A DNA stretch of 64,000 nt, taken from the NCBI GenBank assembly GCA_021432605.1, contig MU271144.1, positions 2,104,606 through 2,168,605 of the forward strand, in the 5' to 3' direction. The notes under the pieces are model-generated. The model searched no databases and was not told the origin of the DNA. It saw only the letters and a list, made by a program, of their open reading frames with translations. Shown here piece by piece: positions 21,353 to 33,561 of this stretch; position 1 is the stretch's first letter, and the number at the start of each line of letters is the position of its first letter. The position numbers were made by a program, and so were the translations under genes. This stretch comes from Coniochaeta sp. PMI_546. Taxonomy: Eukaryota > Ascomycota > Sordariomycetes > Coniochaetales > Coniochaetaceae.

Positions 21353-22720
21353 ATGTTTACAGCTCCATGGGTGTGTCGGAGCTGCTCGCGTCTAGCGACA
21401 AGACCATTGCTCGCCAGCCAGTACTTTAGGAGAAGAGCTAGCACAGGTTCGGTCCCCCCTCCGCATGCATCGCAAGGTATCAATAGCTCAGCTAACCAAC
21501 CCCAAGCCATCACAAGCAGCGCCTCCCTCCCGCCAGCCCTCCTCCAACGAGCCCGCAAACTCGCCGCCGAGCACGCGCAGCTCTCTGCAAGTCTAGCAAC
21601 AGACTTCGACACCAAAACCGCCAAGCGCGCCGGCGAGCTCGGCAGCGTCGCCGAGGCCCTCAAAGACTACGAGACCGCCAAAGCGTCGCTAGCAGAGCTC
21701 AACACCCTCCTCTCCTCCACGGACGCCGAGCTTCGCGACCTAGCCCGCGATGATGTCGCGCCCACCACAGCACAGCTCGACTCCGCCGCGCGCCGGCTGT
21801 CGATCGCCCTGACGCCCAAACACCCCTTCGCCGCGATGCCGTGCCTGATCGAGTTCCGGCCCGGGCCGGGCGGGCTCGAGTCTCGCTTCTTCACCGACAG
21901 CCTGTTCAGGATGTACCAGGCCTACTGCACCAGAAAAGGCTACCGATTCAAAGTGGTCAAATACGAGACCTCGGACCAGGCCGGCTCGGCATCGGGCTAC
22001 GCCGGCGAGAGTCCCTTACAAGAAGCCGTGCTAGAGATAGAAGACGAGGGCGCCTACGACATCTTCCGCGCCGAGGCGGGGATACATCGCGTCCAGCGCG
22101 TGCCGTCGACGGAGAAGAGCGGCCGGACGCACACGAGCGCCGCGGCGCTTTGGGTGCTGCCGAGTCTGGCGGAGAATACGACTAGTGATCAAGAGGCAGA
22201 TTTCAATGACCCGGAGAGCGACTTTTACATCGATGTCAGCGAGGTCAAGAGCGAAGTCATGAGGGCACGCGGCGCCGGTGGGCAGCACGTGAATAAGACC
22301 GAGTCTGCCATCCGGCTCACCCATGTGCCGACCGGTATAGCGGTCAGCATGCAGGATCACCGGTCGCAACACCGCAACCGAGAGGCGGCGTGGAAGGTAT
22401 TGCGGAGTAGACTGGCGCAGAAGAGGCGCGAGGAGAGGGAGGAGTTGGCGCGCAGCCTGAGGAGCAGCGTGCTGGCCAAGAACCAGGTCACGAGAGGCGA
22501 CAAGATCCGCACGTACAACTACCAGCAGGACCGGTGCACGGATCATCGGAGTGGTGTGGATGTGCACAACCTCCCGGATGTCCTCGCGGGCGGCGAGGCG
22601 TTTGACAGGATTATCGAGAGCGTCAGGGAGTATCTGGTTCAGAACGACATCGAGGCCGCGATTGCTGATGAGCAGGTTGCCGCCAGCGAACAGGCTGAGG
22701 GAAAGGGCCAAAATAAGTGA
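21353..22720 (+). CDS. MRF1: Mitochondrial peptide chain release factor 1
   Basis: A class I release factor that reads UAA/UAG in mitochondria and triggers peptide release. Single exon, 455 aa. The GGQ catalytic motif is Gly309-Gly310-Gln311 in RGAGGQHVNKTESAIRLTH. The PCRF domain includes LIEFRPGPGGLESRFF and GIHRVQRVPSTEKSGRTHTS, and the end has the typical DKIRTYNYQQDRCTDHRSG. The first 30-40 residues are Arg/Ser-rich (MFTAPWVCRSCSRLATRPL), fitting a mitochondrial targeting peptide; ATG 21353 was chosen for that reason. An out-of-frame ATG ten bases upstream could be bypassed by leaky scanning. The codon-recognition loop region appears RF1-like, but I did not verify the PxT/PxN tripeptide. 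Confidence 0.93.
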   Translation: MFTAPWVCRSCSRLATRPLLASQYFRRRASTGSVPPPHASQGINSSANQPQAITSSASLPPALLQRARKLAAEHAQLSASLATDFDTKTAKRAGELGSVAEALKDYETAKASLAELNTLLSSTDAELRDLARDDVAPTTAQLDSAARRLSIALTPKHPFAAMPCLIEFRPGPGGLESRFFTDSLFRMYQAYCTRKGYRFKVVKYETSDQAGSASGYAGESPLQEAVLEIEDEGAYDIFRAEAGIHRVQRVPSTEKSGRTHTSAAALWVLPSLAENTTSDQEADFNDPESDFYIDVSEVKSEVMRARGAGGQHVNKTESAIRLTHVPTGIAVSMQDHRSQHRNREAAWKVLRSRLAQKRREEREELARSLRSSVLAKNQVTRGDKIRTYNYQQDRCTDHRSGVDVHNLPDVLAGGEAFDRIIESVREYLVQNDIEAAIADEQVAASEQAEGKGQNK

Positions 22721-23089
22721 TATCCGCATGTCTACACAACAATCGGTCTTAGATTTAGATACCAGGATACCGAATACCAAAATAGCTCCACTGCTGTATG
22801 CTGGGTTGGTAGTACATAATGAAGTGGTGTGGGTTATGGATCTCCGAGGCAATGTGCTAAGAGATCCGCAGCGGCTTTAAAGAGATGGTAAAGATGGGGT
22901 CCCAACCACCTGACCTACGCCTTGCTCCTTGCTTCCTACTAGTTTAGGTACAGACACAATCAACATCAAGCAAACCTTACAAGTCACGCGCTCATGAATG
23001 CCTGTGTCAGGTACCAGCCGATCTAGACATCTTGAGCGTGCAGATATATTGTCACTCTGAAAACTCATAGATCCCAAGTAAACGCAAAT
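22721..23089. other. Intergenic between MRF1 and methyltransferase
   Basis: 369 bases with no coding signal, holding the MRF1 3' UTR and the next promoter. Confidence 0.5.
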
Positions 23090-24006
23090 ATGCCAACGAC
23101 GGGACAACAGACCCCCCCAGCGCAAGAGGGATTGGGCCGTCTGCAGTCCACTTTCCACGGCAGCAAGCTCGACGACCACGGTGAGAAATGGGACGCTCTG
23201 TGGAGCGAAGAGTACACGCCCTGGGACCGCGGTGGTCCCAGCCTGGCGCTGGCCGACCTCATACGGGAGAATCCGGAGCTCTTCCCTCATCATACAACCG
23301 GCACACGGAGGAAGACAGCCCTGGTCCCCGGCTGCGGTAGAGGCTATGATGTCCTCCTGCTGTCTGCACTGGGTTACGATGTCGTCGGCATGGACTACTC
23401 GGCCGTGGCGGTGCGAGAGGCTGCCGTGAACGAGCAGCGGGTGCTCAACGGCCGGGACAAGGAACTGTACGACGGCTTCGTCGGGGACGAGGGACGGGGC
23501 CCGATCACATGGGTAGAAGGCGATTTCTTCGACGATGCCTGGAACTCAAAGATGAATTACGATCTTGTTTTCGATTACACCGTGAGTTTGTATCCAGCCT
23601 TACTTCTTGAATTGGGAGGAAGCGGTAGTATCTAGACTGACACGGGCCCAAGTTCTTCTGCGCCATCCCCCCAGAAGGACGCCCTAGATGGGCCAACCGT
23701 ATGTCCGCTCTCCTGACTCCAGACACGGGCAGGCTGGTCTGCCTCGAGTGGCCCTTGCACAAAGACACCTCCGAACTCGGTCCAGCATGGGGCGTCACGG
23801 CTGAGATGTACGTCGCACACCTCACCCACCCCGGCGAGCCTATTCGTTACAGCAACGATGGCAAGCCCCTCGCGGACGAGGTGGAACGGGCGCCGACAGG
23901 AAACGCACTCAAGCGCCTGTCTCGATTCCAGCCGCGCCGGACACACAAGGCCGGCCAGGACAGCGACGGCAAGATCATCGACTTCATATCCGTGTGGGGC
24001 CGCTGA
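23090..24006 (+). CDS. SAM-dependent thiol/thiopurine-type methyltransferase
   Basis: A class I SAM methyltransferase of the TPMT-like group that includes plant and fungal halide/thiol methyltransferases. Exons 23090-23581 and 23653-24006 join in phase 0 (71-nt intron, donor GTGAGT), giving 281 aa. Family marks are KWDALWSEEYTPWDRGGPSL near the N terminus (the Trp-Asp-x-Gly-x-x-x-Pro signature), LVPGCGRGYDVLLL as SAM motif I, GMDYSAVAV after beta-2, and FDYTFFCAIPPEGRPRWANR across the exon join. Substrate (halide, thiol or bisulfide) cannot be told. The gene is convergent with the OTU gene, only 55 bases between stop codons. Confidence 0.87.
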
Positions 24007-24061
24007 GCCTGTGTCCGCCGTTCCATAGAACCTAAATGCTCATCCAAGCCGAAAGGCAGCC

Positions 24062-25054
24062 TCAGGCCGTATTGTTCTCCTTCCTCATCAAGCTGTTATA
24101 GTGCTCCCCAAGCCCATACCCATGCCGATAGTACGCCAGCCACACCACCTTCTTCTCTCCGTCCACCGCCTCCGTAGGGGCGATGACCTCCGTCCGCCCG
24201 TCTTGCACAACCCGCACCTCAACCCCATACGCATTAGCCAGCGCCGTAAGCTCCAGCTGCCCGCCCCACTCGGCCGTGTCCCGTATCTTAGCCACGTACT
24301 CCTCCAACGGCTCCTCGAGGAACCCCGCAAACTCATCGCCGTGATCGGCCATATACCCGGCCGCCACCGTCCTCACCACCCTATACGGCAGGACTTTCGC
24401 CTTCTCCTCCGTCCGCACGAGAGCCTTGCTCGACGGCTCGATCCCGTTCGCCCTCAGGCCGTCGGCGAACGCGGCGAACAGACAGTGGCCGTCTGGCGCC
24501 ACTTCCTTCTCGACCAGGCCGTTGGCGGCGAACACGGGCTCCATGCGGGCCTTCTCCGTGCCGCGGTGGTCGGTCATGCTGCTCGCCTCTTCGGCTGCCG
24601 CTGCCGCGGCTGCCTCCACCTCTGCAGCGCGGCGGGCGAGCCGCTCCTTCTGTCGGTTGCGTTTCTTCCCACCACCACTACCGTTTGTACCTTCTACTGC
24701 CGCATGTGAGGGCGTAGGTTGTTGGCCCCGTGGTGGCTCGGAGAGGGTTGTCGACTCGAGTTTGGAAGAGAGCTCGTCGTTAGCCGAGGGGTCTGGTCTG
24801 TGCTCTGGTTCTGCATCTGGTTGCCCCGAGTCTTCGCCGTCTTGTGCGTCCGCGTCGTGTCCGTCAGGGTCGGTAAGGCGCCGTAGCTCCTCCTCCTGCC
24901 GTTCCTTCAGCTGGCGCTCTAGCTCGGCGCACTCGTCGTTGACGCCTTTGCGTGTCTTTTTCGTGGCATTCTTCTTCTTTTGCGTGATGCGCGACTGCAG
25001 GTCTCGTTGCTCCTTTCTGTGCCGGGACTGGGCTTGTTCTAGCGTTTCCTCCAT
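24062..25054 (-). CDS. OTU-family deubiquitinase (OTUD6/Otu2 type)
   Basis: A cysteine protease that removes ubiquitin; yeast Otu2 and human OTUD6B associate with ribosomes and translation factors. Intronless, 330 aa. Residues 1-60 form a Lys/Glu-rich coiled coil typical of OTUD6, followed by an acidic low-complexity linker and a second basic helix (KKRNRQKERLARRAAEVEA). The OTU domain starts near 172. Catalytic residues are Asp188 and Cys191 in APDGHCLFAAFAD, and His318 in GLGEHYNSL. DGHCL instead of the commoner DGNCL is the normal form in the OTUD6 group. The gene lies tail to tail with the methyltransferase. Confidence 0.9.
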   Translation of the reverse strand: MEETLEQAQSRHRKEQRDLQSRITQKKKNATKKTRKGVNDECAELERQLKERQEEELRRLTDPDGHDADAQDGEDSGQPDAEPEHRPDPSANDELSSKLESTTLSEPPRGQQPTPSHAAVEGTNGSGGGKKRNRQKERLARRAAEVEAAAAAAAEEASSMTDHRGTEKARMEPVFAANGLVEKEVAPDGHCLFAAFADGLRANGIEPSSKALVRTEEKAKVLPYRVVRTVAAGYMADHGDEFAGFLEEPLEEYVAKIRDTAEWGGQLELTALANAYGVEVRVVQDGRTEVIAPTEAVDGEKKVVWLAYYRHGYGLGEHYNSLMRKENNTA

Positions 25055-25822
25055 CGGCCTGTCGCGAATAAGGAAAGCTTGTGATGTTTGCTCGGAGTCA
25101 ACAAAGTCGGAATGACGATCGATGGTGGGGGTTAAAGTTCTGGTGTTGGATTGAGGTGGGGCCGCCTGCTCGGGTAAGTACTACGTACCTTATAGTAGGG
25201 GTTCTGTGTGTGGACTGTCCAAGGCCCTCCGGCGTGTGGCCGTGTGTAAGTCGGACACCCAAACAGAGACAGCATTGAGAAGTTGAAGCTCATCGTATTG
25301 ATATGTTCCCCAAGACTCTTCCATCTAGGCAAGATGTCTCGGCATTGCTATATAGCTAATGGTATTTCAGAAAACCAGGAAATTAGTGCGCCATCGACTG
25401 GCCTGTTTTGGGTAGCCCCCTATTCCTTCTTTTGAAACTGACCACCAAGCACAACAAAAGCTAAATAAAAGCAGACAAGCGCAACATGGCTTTGCAAAGC
25501 CAATGTGGTATATAGCGGGGCATGGACTCGAAGGGAAAAGAAATGAAAATCCACGATATCTGGTCGGCATCCGCTTGCTGAAGAAAGGCCTGGTAAAACA
25601 GCAACGAAGAAGAGACGAAGAAGCAACAAACTCCAATACTCCATATAACCCTCGCCCTCCCTTTCCACAACCACTTCCCCTTGCGGGTAGTGATCTAGGA
25701 TATCCGTACACCCCCCAAAGCAAAGCAAGACAAGTAACAAAACGGCCGACGGACGACTCGTAGCAATACCTTTGACTCATACCGAGTCAGGCTCTGGCGG
25801 ACCAGCATCCAAAAAGTCGTCC
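25055..25822. other. Intergenic between OTU gene and ApsA/Num1 gene
   Basis: Open frames on the minus strand (25367-25780) are Cys/Phe/Ser-rich, without a domain or sound start context, and look like UTR shadows. It holds the OTU promoter and the 3' UTR of the next minus-strand gene. Confidence 0.4.
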
Positions 25823-28800
25823 CTAAAACCCTTTGAAGGGGTCCTCTCTCGCATACCACTCGTCCAAGTCGTCGGTACCTCTCGTGCCGCGGGAGTTATA
25901 GCTGTCTCGGTGTCGGCTCCTGCTAGCTCTGCGTCGGAGCTCCTTACTCCTACGCCTTGCTATGCGGCGCGTCTCGTCTACCTCCCGCAGACTCTCCTCG
26001 TGTGGGAAGGCGAGGGGACTGATGAAGGCCTCCATGCGCATGGTCCCGATAGCGTCGAAGAAGTTGTTCATCGCCGCACCGCTAGGTCGTGATGACGCCT
26101 CAGACGTCCGCACCGAACCGTTTGTGCTCATTCCCCACGTCACGTTGCCGCTCATGTTGCCGCTCGACGCCTGACTGTAGTTGTAGATATCTGACGATCC
26201 GGCAGTCCCAACACTGTTACCTGCGGTGCTGTTGGTCGGCGCGTGATAGCCCGCGCTGCCTGCGGGACCAGAGAATCCACGGAATGACAGTGGTGGAGGG
26301 ACATGGCCACCAGTATTGCTACGCTTGCGGCCATGAAGGGTCACCTGGTTTGCCCGTTCGTGGAAGCGCGGAATATACGGTGGCTCGGCTGCGTCGCGAG
26401 ATATCTCTCGCTGATGGATAGGCAGGGCTGGGAATTCCTCCGGGATAGACCCGCCGCGATATGTCGGGATGCTGGGAGGGACACTATCGGTCTGCGACGA
26501 CGCCACGCTCACCGGCCCAGAGCGGGCCACAGACGTCTTGCCCTTGGCCAGCCGGATCGAATCCCGGATTCCTGGCTTTCGAACCTTGGCTGACGGCAGT
26601 GCAAACTGCTCAGGCGTCGATTTCAGCGCAACGACAGGCGGTGCGATCTCCGGTATGGCCTGTTGCGAGTGCGCCAAGAAGGACAGCGAGGTTAGCCATA
26701 TGTAATGTCGATCTGCACTAGCTGCCGTAAACTTCAGCGCTCTCTGTGGCGTCAAGATCAGGATCGACCGGTTGAACAGTGGTCCAGAACCCTTCGGCGC
26801 AGGATTGTCGTCTTTGACATCGAGTACGGATTGGATTGTCACTGTTTCGCCATGATTAGCGAATGGTTGTGAGATTGTGCAGAAAGGTACAAACACTTAC
26901 GCTTGCGTCCCGCTTTGCCCAACAGGGCGCTTCCCGACGCGGGTTGCTTGCTACTCCAGAGGATAGCTCTCTCATACGGAGCCAACCAGACCCATCTTTT
27001 GTGCCTGTCGTTGCTGCTATCATCGCCACCTTTGCCTTCTGGCACGCCGAACGATTTCCGTCTGCGAACATACTTGAACATCCACTCGCCTACCATAGTT
27101 TGCGCGATTGCATCGACGACAGAAGTCGTTTGATTGGAACTACCGACGGAACCATAACCAGTTTCCACAGTGTTCGCTGTGTTTGTGGACAGTTGAGGCT
27201 GATGGTGTACACGATACTTTGCTTGGGTGTCCCTAGTCCGCGGAGTCGTAATGTCGTTGTTGGGCATGGGTGGCAGTTGTTCGGGACTCTCGGGGGCCTC
27301 GGTAGATGGCGAGAATGGAGGCGGCGAGCGGCTGCCATGACGGCGGTACTTAGCCTTGCCTGGAAGGGCAGCCGCCGATCTGACCTTGCGGATACTGCCA
27401 GCACGGTAATGGTTTCGCCCACCTCTCCTATGCCAGGGTTCCGTTGTTTTCGTCGGACTTGCACGGCCGTCGCTAGGGGCACTCACGCTGATGGGCGGCT
27501 TTCTCGAGCTGGCGCGTGTTGGTATGGGGAAAGGAGGTTCTTGTGGATCTGGAAGGCTAGGACTCCTTGCACGTTGATGGGTTGCGATACCGTTTTGGAT
27601 CATAGCCGCCTTGCGCATCCCGCTTGACCTGCTCGAGGGTGCGATGATGGAAGAGCGAGACATGGCTTTCGAAGTGGATCTAGTGGATCCGGCCGAATCC
27701 CGTTTGTCTCTGCTCTCCGGAATGGTGAACGAGCTGTATGCCTCCGTCCCCAACGCTCGGACTGATGTTCTTCCACTGCCCATCCGCGAAGGTATGTTTT
27801 GCTCGGGCGACGTAGTGCTCCCAGAGCTGCGCTTGCCTGGTCTGCTCGACCCGCCTTTAGGATGCGGTGCTGAGAGAGCTGTCCTGTATTCCGAGTCGCT
27901 GAGATCCGGATCGCCAAACTCGTCGACTTCGTCAGAGCTACCAGCATCGAATCCAGCGAACAGACTGCTAATCCGATGCGGCCTACGCATTGGCGCCCTC
28001 TGGCTAGACAGCGGACCGTCATCGTTATTTCCAGGATACGCGTCATAAGTTTCGTCCAGTTCCCTCGACGGAATAGGAGGAGATGATGGTGTGTCGGTCA
28101 AACTCCTTTTGCTAGTCAGCCGCCTGGGATTTCGGGGTGGGACATTGCCTGGAACAGGTGTGAAGTGACGGTTCTCATCCGCAGGAGAGTCTTGAGGGGC
28201 AGCAGGGGATACGGGCCGAGAGATGATAGCTGAGGGATGCAGGTAAGCCGGGAGCTTGTCCAGTCGTCTGTCCACTCGGATCTCCTCGGTCTGCACCGCG
28301 ATAGACTTAGACTCGCCGGCAGACAGTAAGGAGACTTGACAGCCAAAGTCTTTGAACAGCTGGGGGAGTCGAGGTTCACGAGGGGTTGAAGGACGGCTCG
28401 TAGGAGGGATAATGCTGATGCTCGGGATCTGCATATGAGGCTGGCTGAGAAAGGAGGGCTGCAAAGGTGGCGGTATGTCTGTTTGTGTCGCAGCGCACAC
28501 CATGGCCGTTTTAGGCTTCGAGTTCGGCGACGGCAGCGCCTCTCGATATGGTGATCTAGGAGTCTTGGGGGGACTGAGAGGATCCTCGACAGTCTGGGAC
28601 GACCCATTGACCATGAGGTTGGACGCAATTGGTGGCTCTATGGTCAAAGGTCGAGCAACATGGACCCTCTTCCTCCTCTGGTTTGCTTCGATTTCCCACT
28701 CGCCACGAGGAGGGCTTTCGACCTCGAAAGGTTTGTCGACTTTTGCCAATGGTGGCTCAGGCGTCGAGGGCTTGACCGATACAACCTTGGGCGACGGGGG

Positions 28801-29940
28801 TGGTGAGTATTGAACGGCAGAATCTGTGTAGTTCAGCTTGACGGGCGGCTGCGTCTCGTCGTCCTCGCGAATAATGTCCCCCTCAAGCCTCTCTAGGGTC
28901 GAGTGATGAAGATGTCTTCCACGAGCCGCACTAGCCGGTCGCATCAGACTCTCTGTGCTCTGATTCCGACGGTGAGTTTTGGACATGACGCTGTCACGGC
29001 TGCCGTTCCGCGCATGGCGGTTATGTGAGAGAACGCTTTCCCGTCCGCCATAATCCGTTTCGTCATCATAGTCGCCATCGAAGTTGAGCTCGTCTGCGAG
29101 CGAGTGACCGTTCGGCTTCCCAGATCCGGTCATGGTTGAAAAGCGAACACTGTTTGTGATGCTCATGGTGCGGATGCTCGTCGCATCGTTGTCCTTGCCG
29201 CTCTCCTCAACCTCGCTCTCTGGCGCATCGTGAATCCCGTTGATGTGAGTCGCCTGATAAGCCGCAACCTCGTCGAGGAGGGCCTTCAGCCTACTTTCGG
29301 CAACGTGGATCTTGCGTTCGTACTTCCGCTTCTCGTCCTCCCAGGCATCCTTCTCCTTGGCCCATTGATCATGAACCCGTTGCGAGTCGTCTTCCTGGCT
29401 TTTCAGCTTCTTCTGGGCGGCTTCCAACCTCCGCTTTGTGTCTGCAGCTGTGTCGACAGCCTCATCTCGTTCTCGTGCGAGCTCACCGAGAGCCGAGGAT
29501 GTGCCCCCTTCTAAAAGCGCCAGTTGACGCTTAAGCGACCGGCTTTCCTTGGCCGTCGAGACAGCGGATGCCTGGAGGGCCTCGGCCTCCTCCTTAGACT
29601 CATGAAGAGCTGATTCGAGGCCGTCAATGATGCGGATTTTTTCCTCCTGATCCCTACGCAAGTTCAGGATCTCGGATACCAAGTTGGCGTGCAATGTCGG
29701 TGTAAAGCGTCGGGGATCCAGTATGCTAACGCTCTCATCGGTGCTAACATCTCGAGATGACCTCTTTGAACCGTTTCTGTCTCGAGGCAGTGGTGGAGGT
29801 GATGAGCTTTTGGGGGGAGTAGCAGATCGGCGCGACTTCCTGGAGCTCCGTGATGGTGTCCGATATGGAGTGTCTGCTGGTGTCGGCAGCGACACAACAG
29901 CGGGTGTGCTGCATTCATCCTCCGTCTCCCATACAGCCAT
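25823..29940 (-). CDS. apsA: Cortical anchor protein with C-terminal PH domain (ApsA/Num1/Mcp5 family)
   Basis: A cell-cortex protein that anchors dynein and mitochondria; A. nidulans ApsA is needed for nuclear positioning. Two exons (29940-26901, 26841-25823) join in phase 1 across a 59-nt intron, giving 1352 aa. A Ser/Pro-rich N terminus precedes RRFTPTLHANLVSEILNLRR and a coiled coil (about residues 90-230). The long middle is disordered. The Num1-type PH domain spans the intron: VGEWMFKYVRRRKSFG, RHKRWVWLAPYERAILWSSK, LTIQSVLDVKDD, FNRSILILTPQRALKFTA, HYIWLTSLSFLAHS. ATG 29940 is the first in frame after a stop just upstream. The protein is shorter than A. nidulans ApsA and lacks obvious long internal repeats. 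The gene symbol is assigned from domain and family only. Confidence 0.87.
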
Positions 29941-32182
29941 GGTTGGCGGCGGGTTATCCGGGGACCTTGTTAGGGAGTTGACGGACCGCCCAGTTTTCAC
30001 TCTTCAGAGGACGCGGTGAGATCCCAGATCATATTCCCCGATGGTCTCCACCTGAGTACTTGTGACGATAGACCTTGCAGATGTCGAATGTTTCGGGAGT
30101 TGTGAGAGAGGGATCAAAGCTCCCTGAAATTGTTGCGGTGACCCCTGTTGACACCAATTTTAAGCAGAGCTCAATTGGGAACTCGCATGAACCGAACTGG
30201 AATCTATCCCCGCTATTAGCATTTGTCTCAACTTGTTCTGGCTTGTGGAATCAGGTAAAGGCAGTGTAAGTTCGCCATGCAGGCGATCATGGCGGCCCAT
30301 TGCAGTCGTTCGGTCCAAACAAAACGACACACATTCAAATATTGATTACTTTCTTCACTGGAGGCTGGAGGAAGAAGCGATTGATCAACGATTCCGCACC
30401 CCTGATATCCCATCCGTGGCCCTGGGCTATATCACCGCCTCATAAGGACGATGAGGGGGTTCTGTGACTCGGGACGAATGAATGAACCAAACTCACCCAC
30501 CTTAACGTCTTGTCCTAAGGAATGCAACCCTGGTTTCTCCTTTCCTCGTGAGTAGGACAAACGAGCTCTCGTGAAATAGTCGTGAATCCTGATTCACAAA
30601 TAGAAACGCCAGCCGTGGCACTGCGATGGCTTGAAAGGAAACTTTGCGAAGTGACGGTTTCTGTACGCGTCGAAGAACTGGACCTAGGCATGCATGTCGA
30701 TAGGTTGATGCAGCGAGATTGAGACCGTGGTCCTGCTGTGGCTGTGGGATTGCCAGCGATGAAACAATGGCGTCGTCCTAGGAAGTGATAAATCGAAGGG
30801 AAGTCGATAATGGGCCGTTTCTGCATATAAGATTGCCTCGTTAATATCACTAGATGCTTCCAATGGCACTGTGTTGGACCAAAATCCCTACGCCGGGTAT
30901 CGGGAGGACGCGCTGCTGCGAACTGTCACGGGTACTTACATATGACGGGAACGTGGATTCAGGGTCGCTGGCGACCGCAGAGAGGAGATAGGAATCGCTT
31001 CGTGTGGATGACACACGTCAACACCAGGCTACTGATCAGTCTTGTTCGAATTCCAGGCTGTCTTGTGCTGCTCTCGAAACAGAAGGCGTCGCTCGAAGCT
31101 CTGTGATATCGTGGTGGTGCGCTGCAGAAGGCGTGTCTAGGTGAATTGGGCGTGGAAAGCGGAAGCTGGCCGAGACAGCGTGCTTCAGCCAGTTACCGGC
31201 GAATGCAAAAAGGAAGGTCTAGATGGCCAAGTGAAGTCTAGTGAGGGTAATGGAAAGAAAACAGAGTACTCGAGCCGAGCATCAACAGCCGGTTCGAGAT
31301 CCAGAGACTACAAGAGCTGTGGATACTGGACACTAGATACTGGGGACTTGGGAGTTTTGTACGATAGATGCACAATTAAAAGAGCTACAGTGGAGACCTC
31401 CAGGCACTACGAGTCTACACGGGCCACCTCTATCAGGGTACATGCATGCTGGTTCCTGCACAATCTTTAGTGAGTGAAAGCGCATGCATGGGTGGATTTA
31501 CTCGTCAAGACACGAACCAACGAGAGTGCGACAGGGCGAGATTGGTCCGTCAAAGCTGCTTCTACCTACCTTTAGCTGCGCCTTGTGCGCTTCAGTGTTC
31601 ATCGTGCGATCCTTCCTCAAGTTCTGTAGAAGGTGACCATAGATAATAACCCCTTACACGGCATGATATTGACGAGGCTTGCCTGCTTAATCCTCTGCGG
31701 CAACTCCAGGGTAATGCTACTGCGGTGCACTCTCACATGAAAGTTCTCCTGTTTTGACATCATTTTCACTGCAATTCGCGATGGAGCACGGGGAAACAGT
31801 TGGCCGATCGAGAAACACCGACGGCAGGCCCGGGTGACAAGACTGGGGGTTGAGTCGTGCCCACACCCTTGGGATCAGCACGCATTGTCACCAGTACGGG
31901 ATGATAAAGATCACAGAAACAGGCACTCTCCGTTTGCCCAGCAAGACCCTTGAGTATCAGGTCAAGCTACCTGCGACCTGCTGCGGCCGTTCATCGTGTC
32001 CCTTTCTCTAAAGACATAGGACTGGTTGTTCTCTGCCAGAACACGTAGCGCGGGAAATGTTACTTTTCAACAGGGGCAGAGTGCAGCACGGGACGTCAGC
32101 CAAAGGAGTCGAGACGGAAAGAAGGCCAACAAGTGTACGTGGACTGTGATAGACAAGGGGTGCAGTGGGGTAAAATAATCTT

Positions 32183-32226
32183 CAGCACAGGGACAGCACA
32201 GGGAAAGCACAGGGAAAGCACAGGGA
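32183..32226. repeat. Tandem repeat, four 11-bp units
   Basis: Four head-to-tail copies of CAGCACAGGGA or AAGCACAGGGA. On both sides lies a GAGACGGAAAGAAG motif (about 32110 and 32249), so the array may sit within a slightly larger duplication. Confidence 0.85.
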
Positions 32227-33561
32227 CCCTTGGGGAAGCGACCCGAGACGGAAAGAAGTGCCCGTTACGCTAAACCTAGTCGAGGTTGTGTGCAAGCTCG
32301 GGTGGGGCTGGAGCTGTGATGGCCGCCAGACATCGAATAAGACGGCCTTGTTCAAAAAACTTCAATTTCCTACCTCCTGGAACCATTGCAGATCGTCAGC
32401 TTCTTCGGGACTCTGAGCAAGTGGTTGAGGTGGAGCACCGAGGTGATGGTCTGGCCTCCACGGCGGAGGAACTTCGTGTTTCTGCCCATGCTGCCATGCC
32501 AGCAGTCTCTGCAATGTCATAAGACCAAAGAGTCGGCGCGCACCGTCAAAGACTGACTATATTACAAGTCGACTTCGATCATAGAGCAAGCATATTGTGG
32601 TTTTTGGGAGGCCAAGATGATATCGTCTATGTCTACATACACAGCACCTTAGACTCAAGGTACTGTCATCGGCTAAACCCCCCAAGAGCATCAGACGAAC
32701 GTTTGCCGCAGGATTGGAAACAAAGGCACCTTCCCTCGAGCTTATGACGCCAAGAATGGACAACTGGAGAACTGTCTCGGGAAGGTGCCCTTTGTCCTGA
32801 ACTCTAAATTCACTACGTCCACAGTATATCCACGTGTCAGTAGGACCACCCACCTCTGCCACCCAAAGCTCATGGATGGCCGCGATCTCTTCTTCAACGG
32901 TGGGGTTAGATCGCAACTGGAGCACACCCATTTGTTGTGACACAAACGGGTTCAGAACTCAGGAATGCTGTGTGCGTCGGTCTTTGCTGTGATCCCTTGC
33001 TTCGAGCGGGACAACATGCGACCGCATTCGACGCGTTGATACCCCTTTTGCAGGTCGCGTCACGTCAATGGCGGGCGCCCAAAAGCCACTTGATCCTGAT
33101 CAATTACAAGGCTCTGATGGCGTCCAGTCTCAAACAGCTAACGGCTGGCCTGTGCAGCCTCTGTCAAGATCTTGCAGCGTCGCTGTGCACCAAAGCCACT
33201 AATTGATGATCCCTGACTGAGCCTATCGGATCCTCAGGCACAGCATTCGAGGCCGATGGGGCCACTAATCGCCCTGTGGTCCCGATTTCAGCTGGATGCC
33301 AGCCACAAAATACCACACACTCACTTGTGTGTCCCAGGTTCCACAGGAAGAAGAGGGTAGAATTTATTTCTTCCATATAATGACCTCAGCTTGAGCCGTG
33401 CTTGCCTCACAGACAACGGGCTAGCTGGCTAGGTATGTCGAGTTAATGGTGTCTATGTTCTCCCTGAGGTCCGTGGATCGGTCCCAGGAACCAGGAACAG
33501 GTCCAGAAGGCTTATTCGCGTACCATGTTTCTAATCACTGAGGCTCAGTCAACTGCTCGAC

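Noticed and set aside
25367-25780. 137-codon frame on -
   Set aside because: Cys/Phe/Ser-rich without a domain and with no sound start context; probably UTR of flanking genes.
26863-27627. 254-codon + frame inside the ApsA-type gene
   Set aside because: Antisense shadow; the minus-strand reading has the conserved PH domain.
32183-32226. Possible CRISPR-like array
   Set aside because: Units are 11 bp, directly adjacent and without spacers: a simple tandem repeat in a eukaryote.
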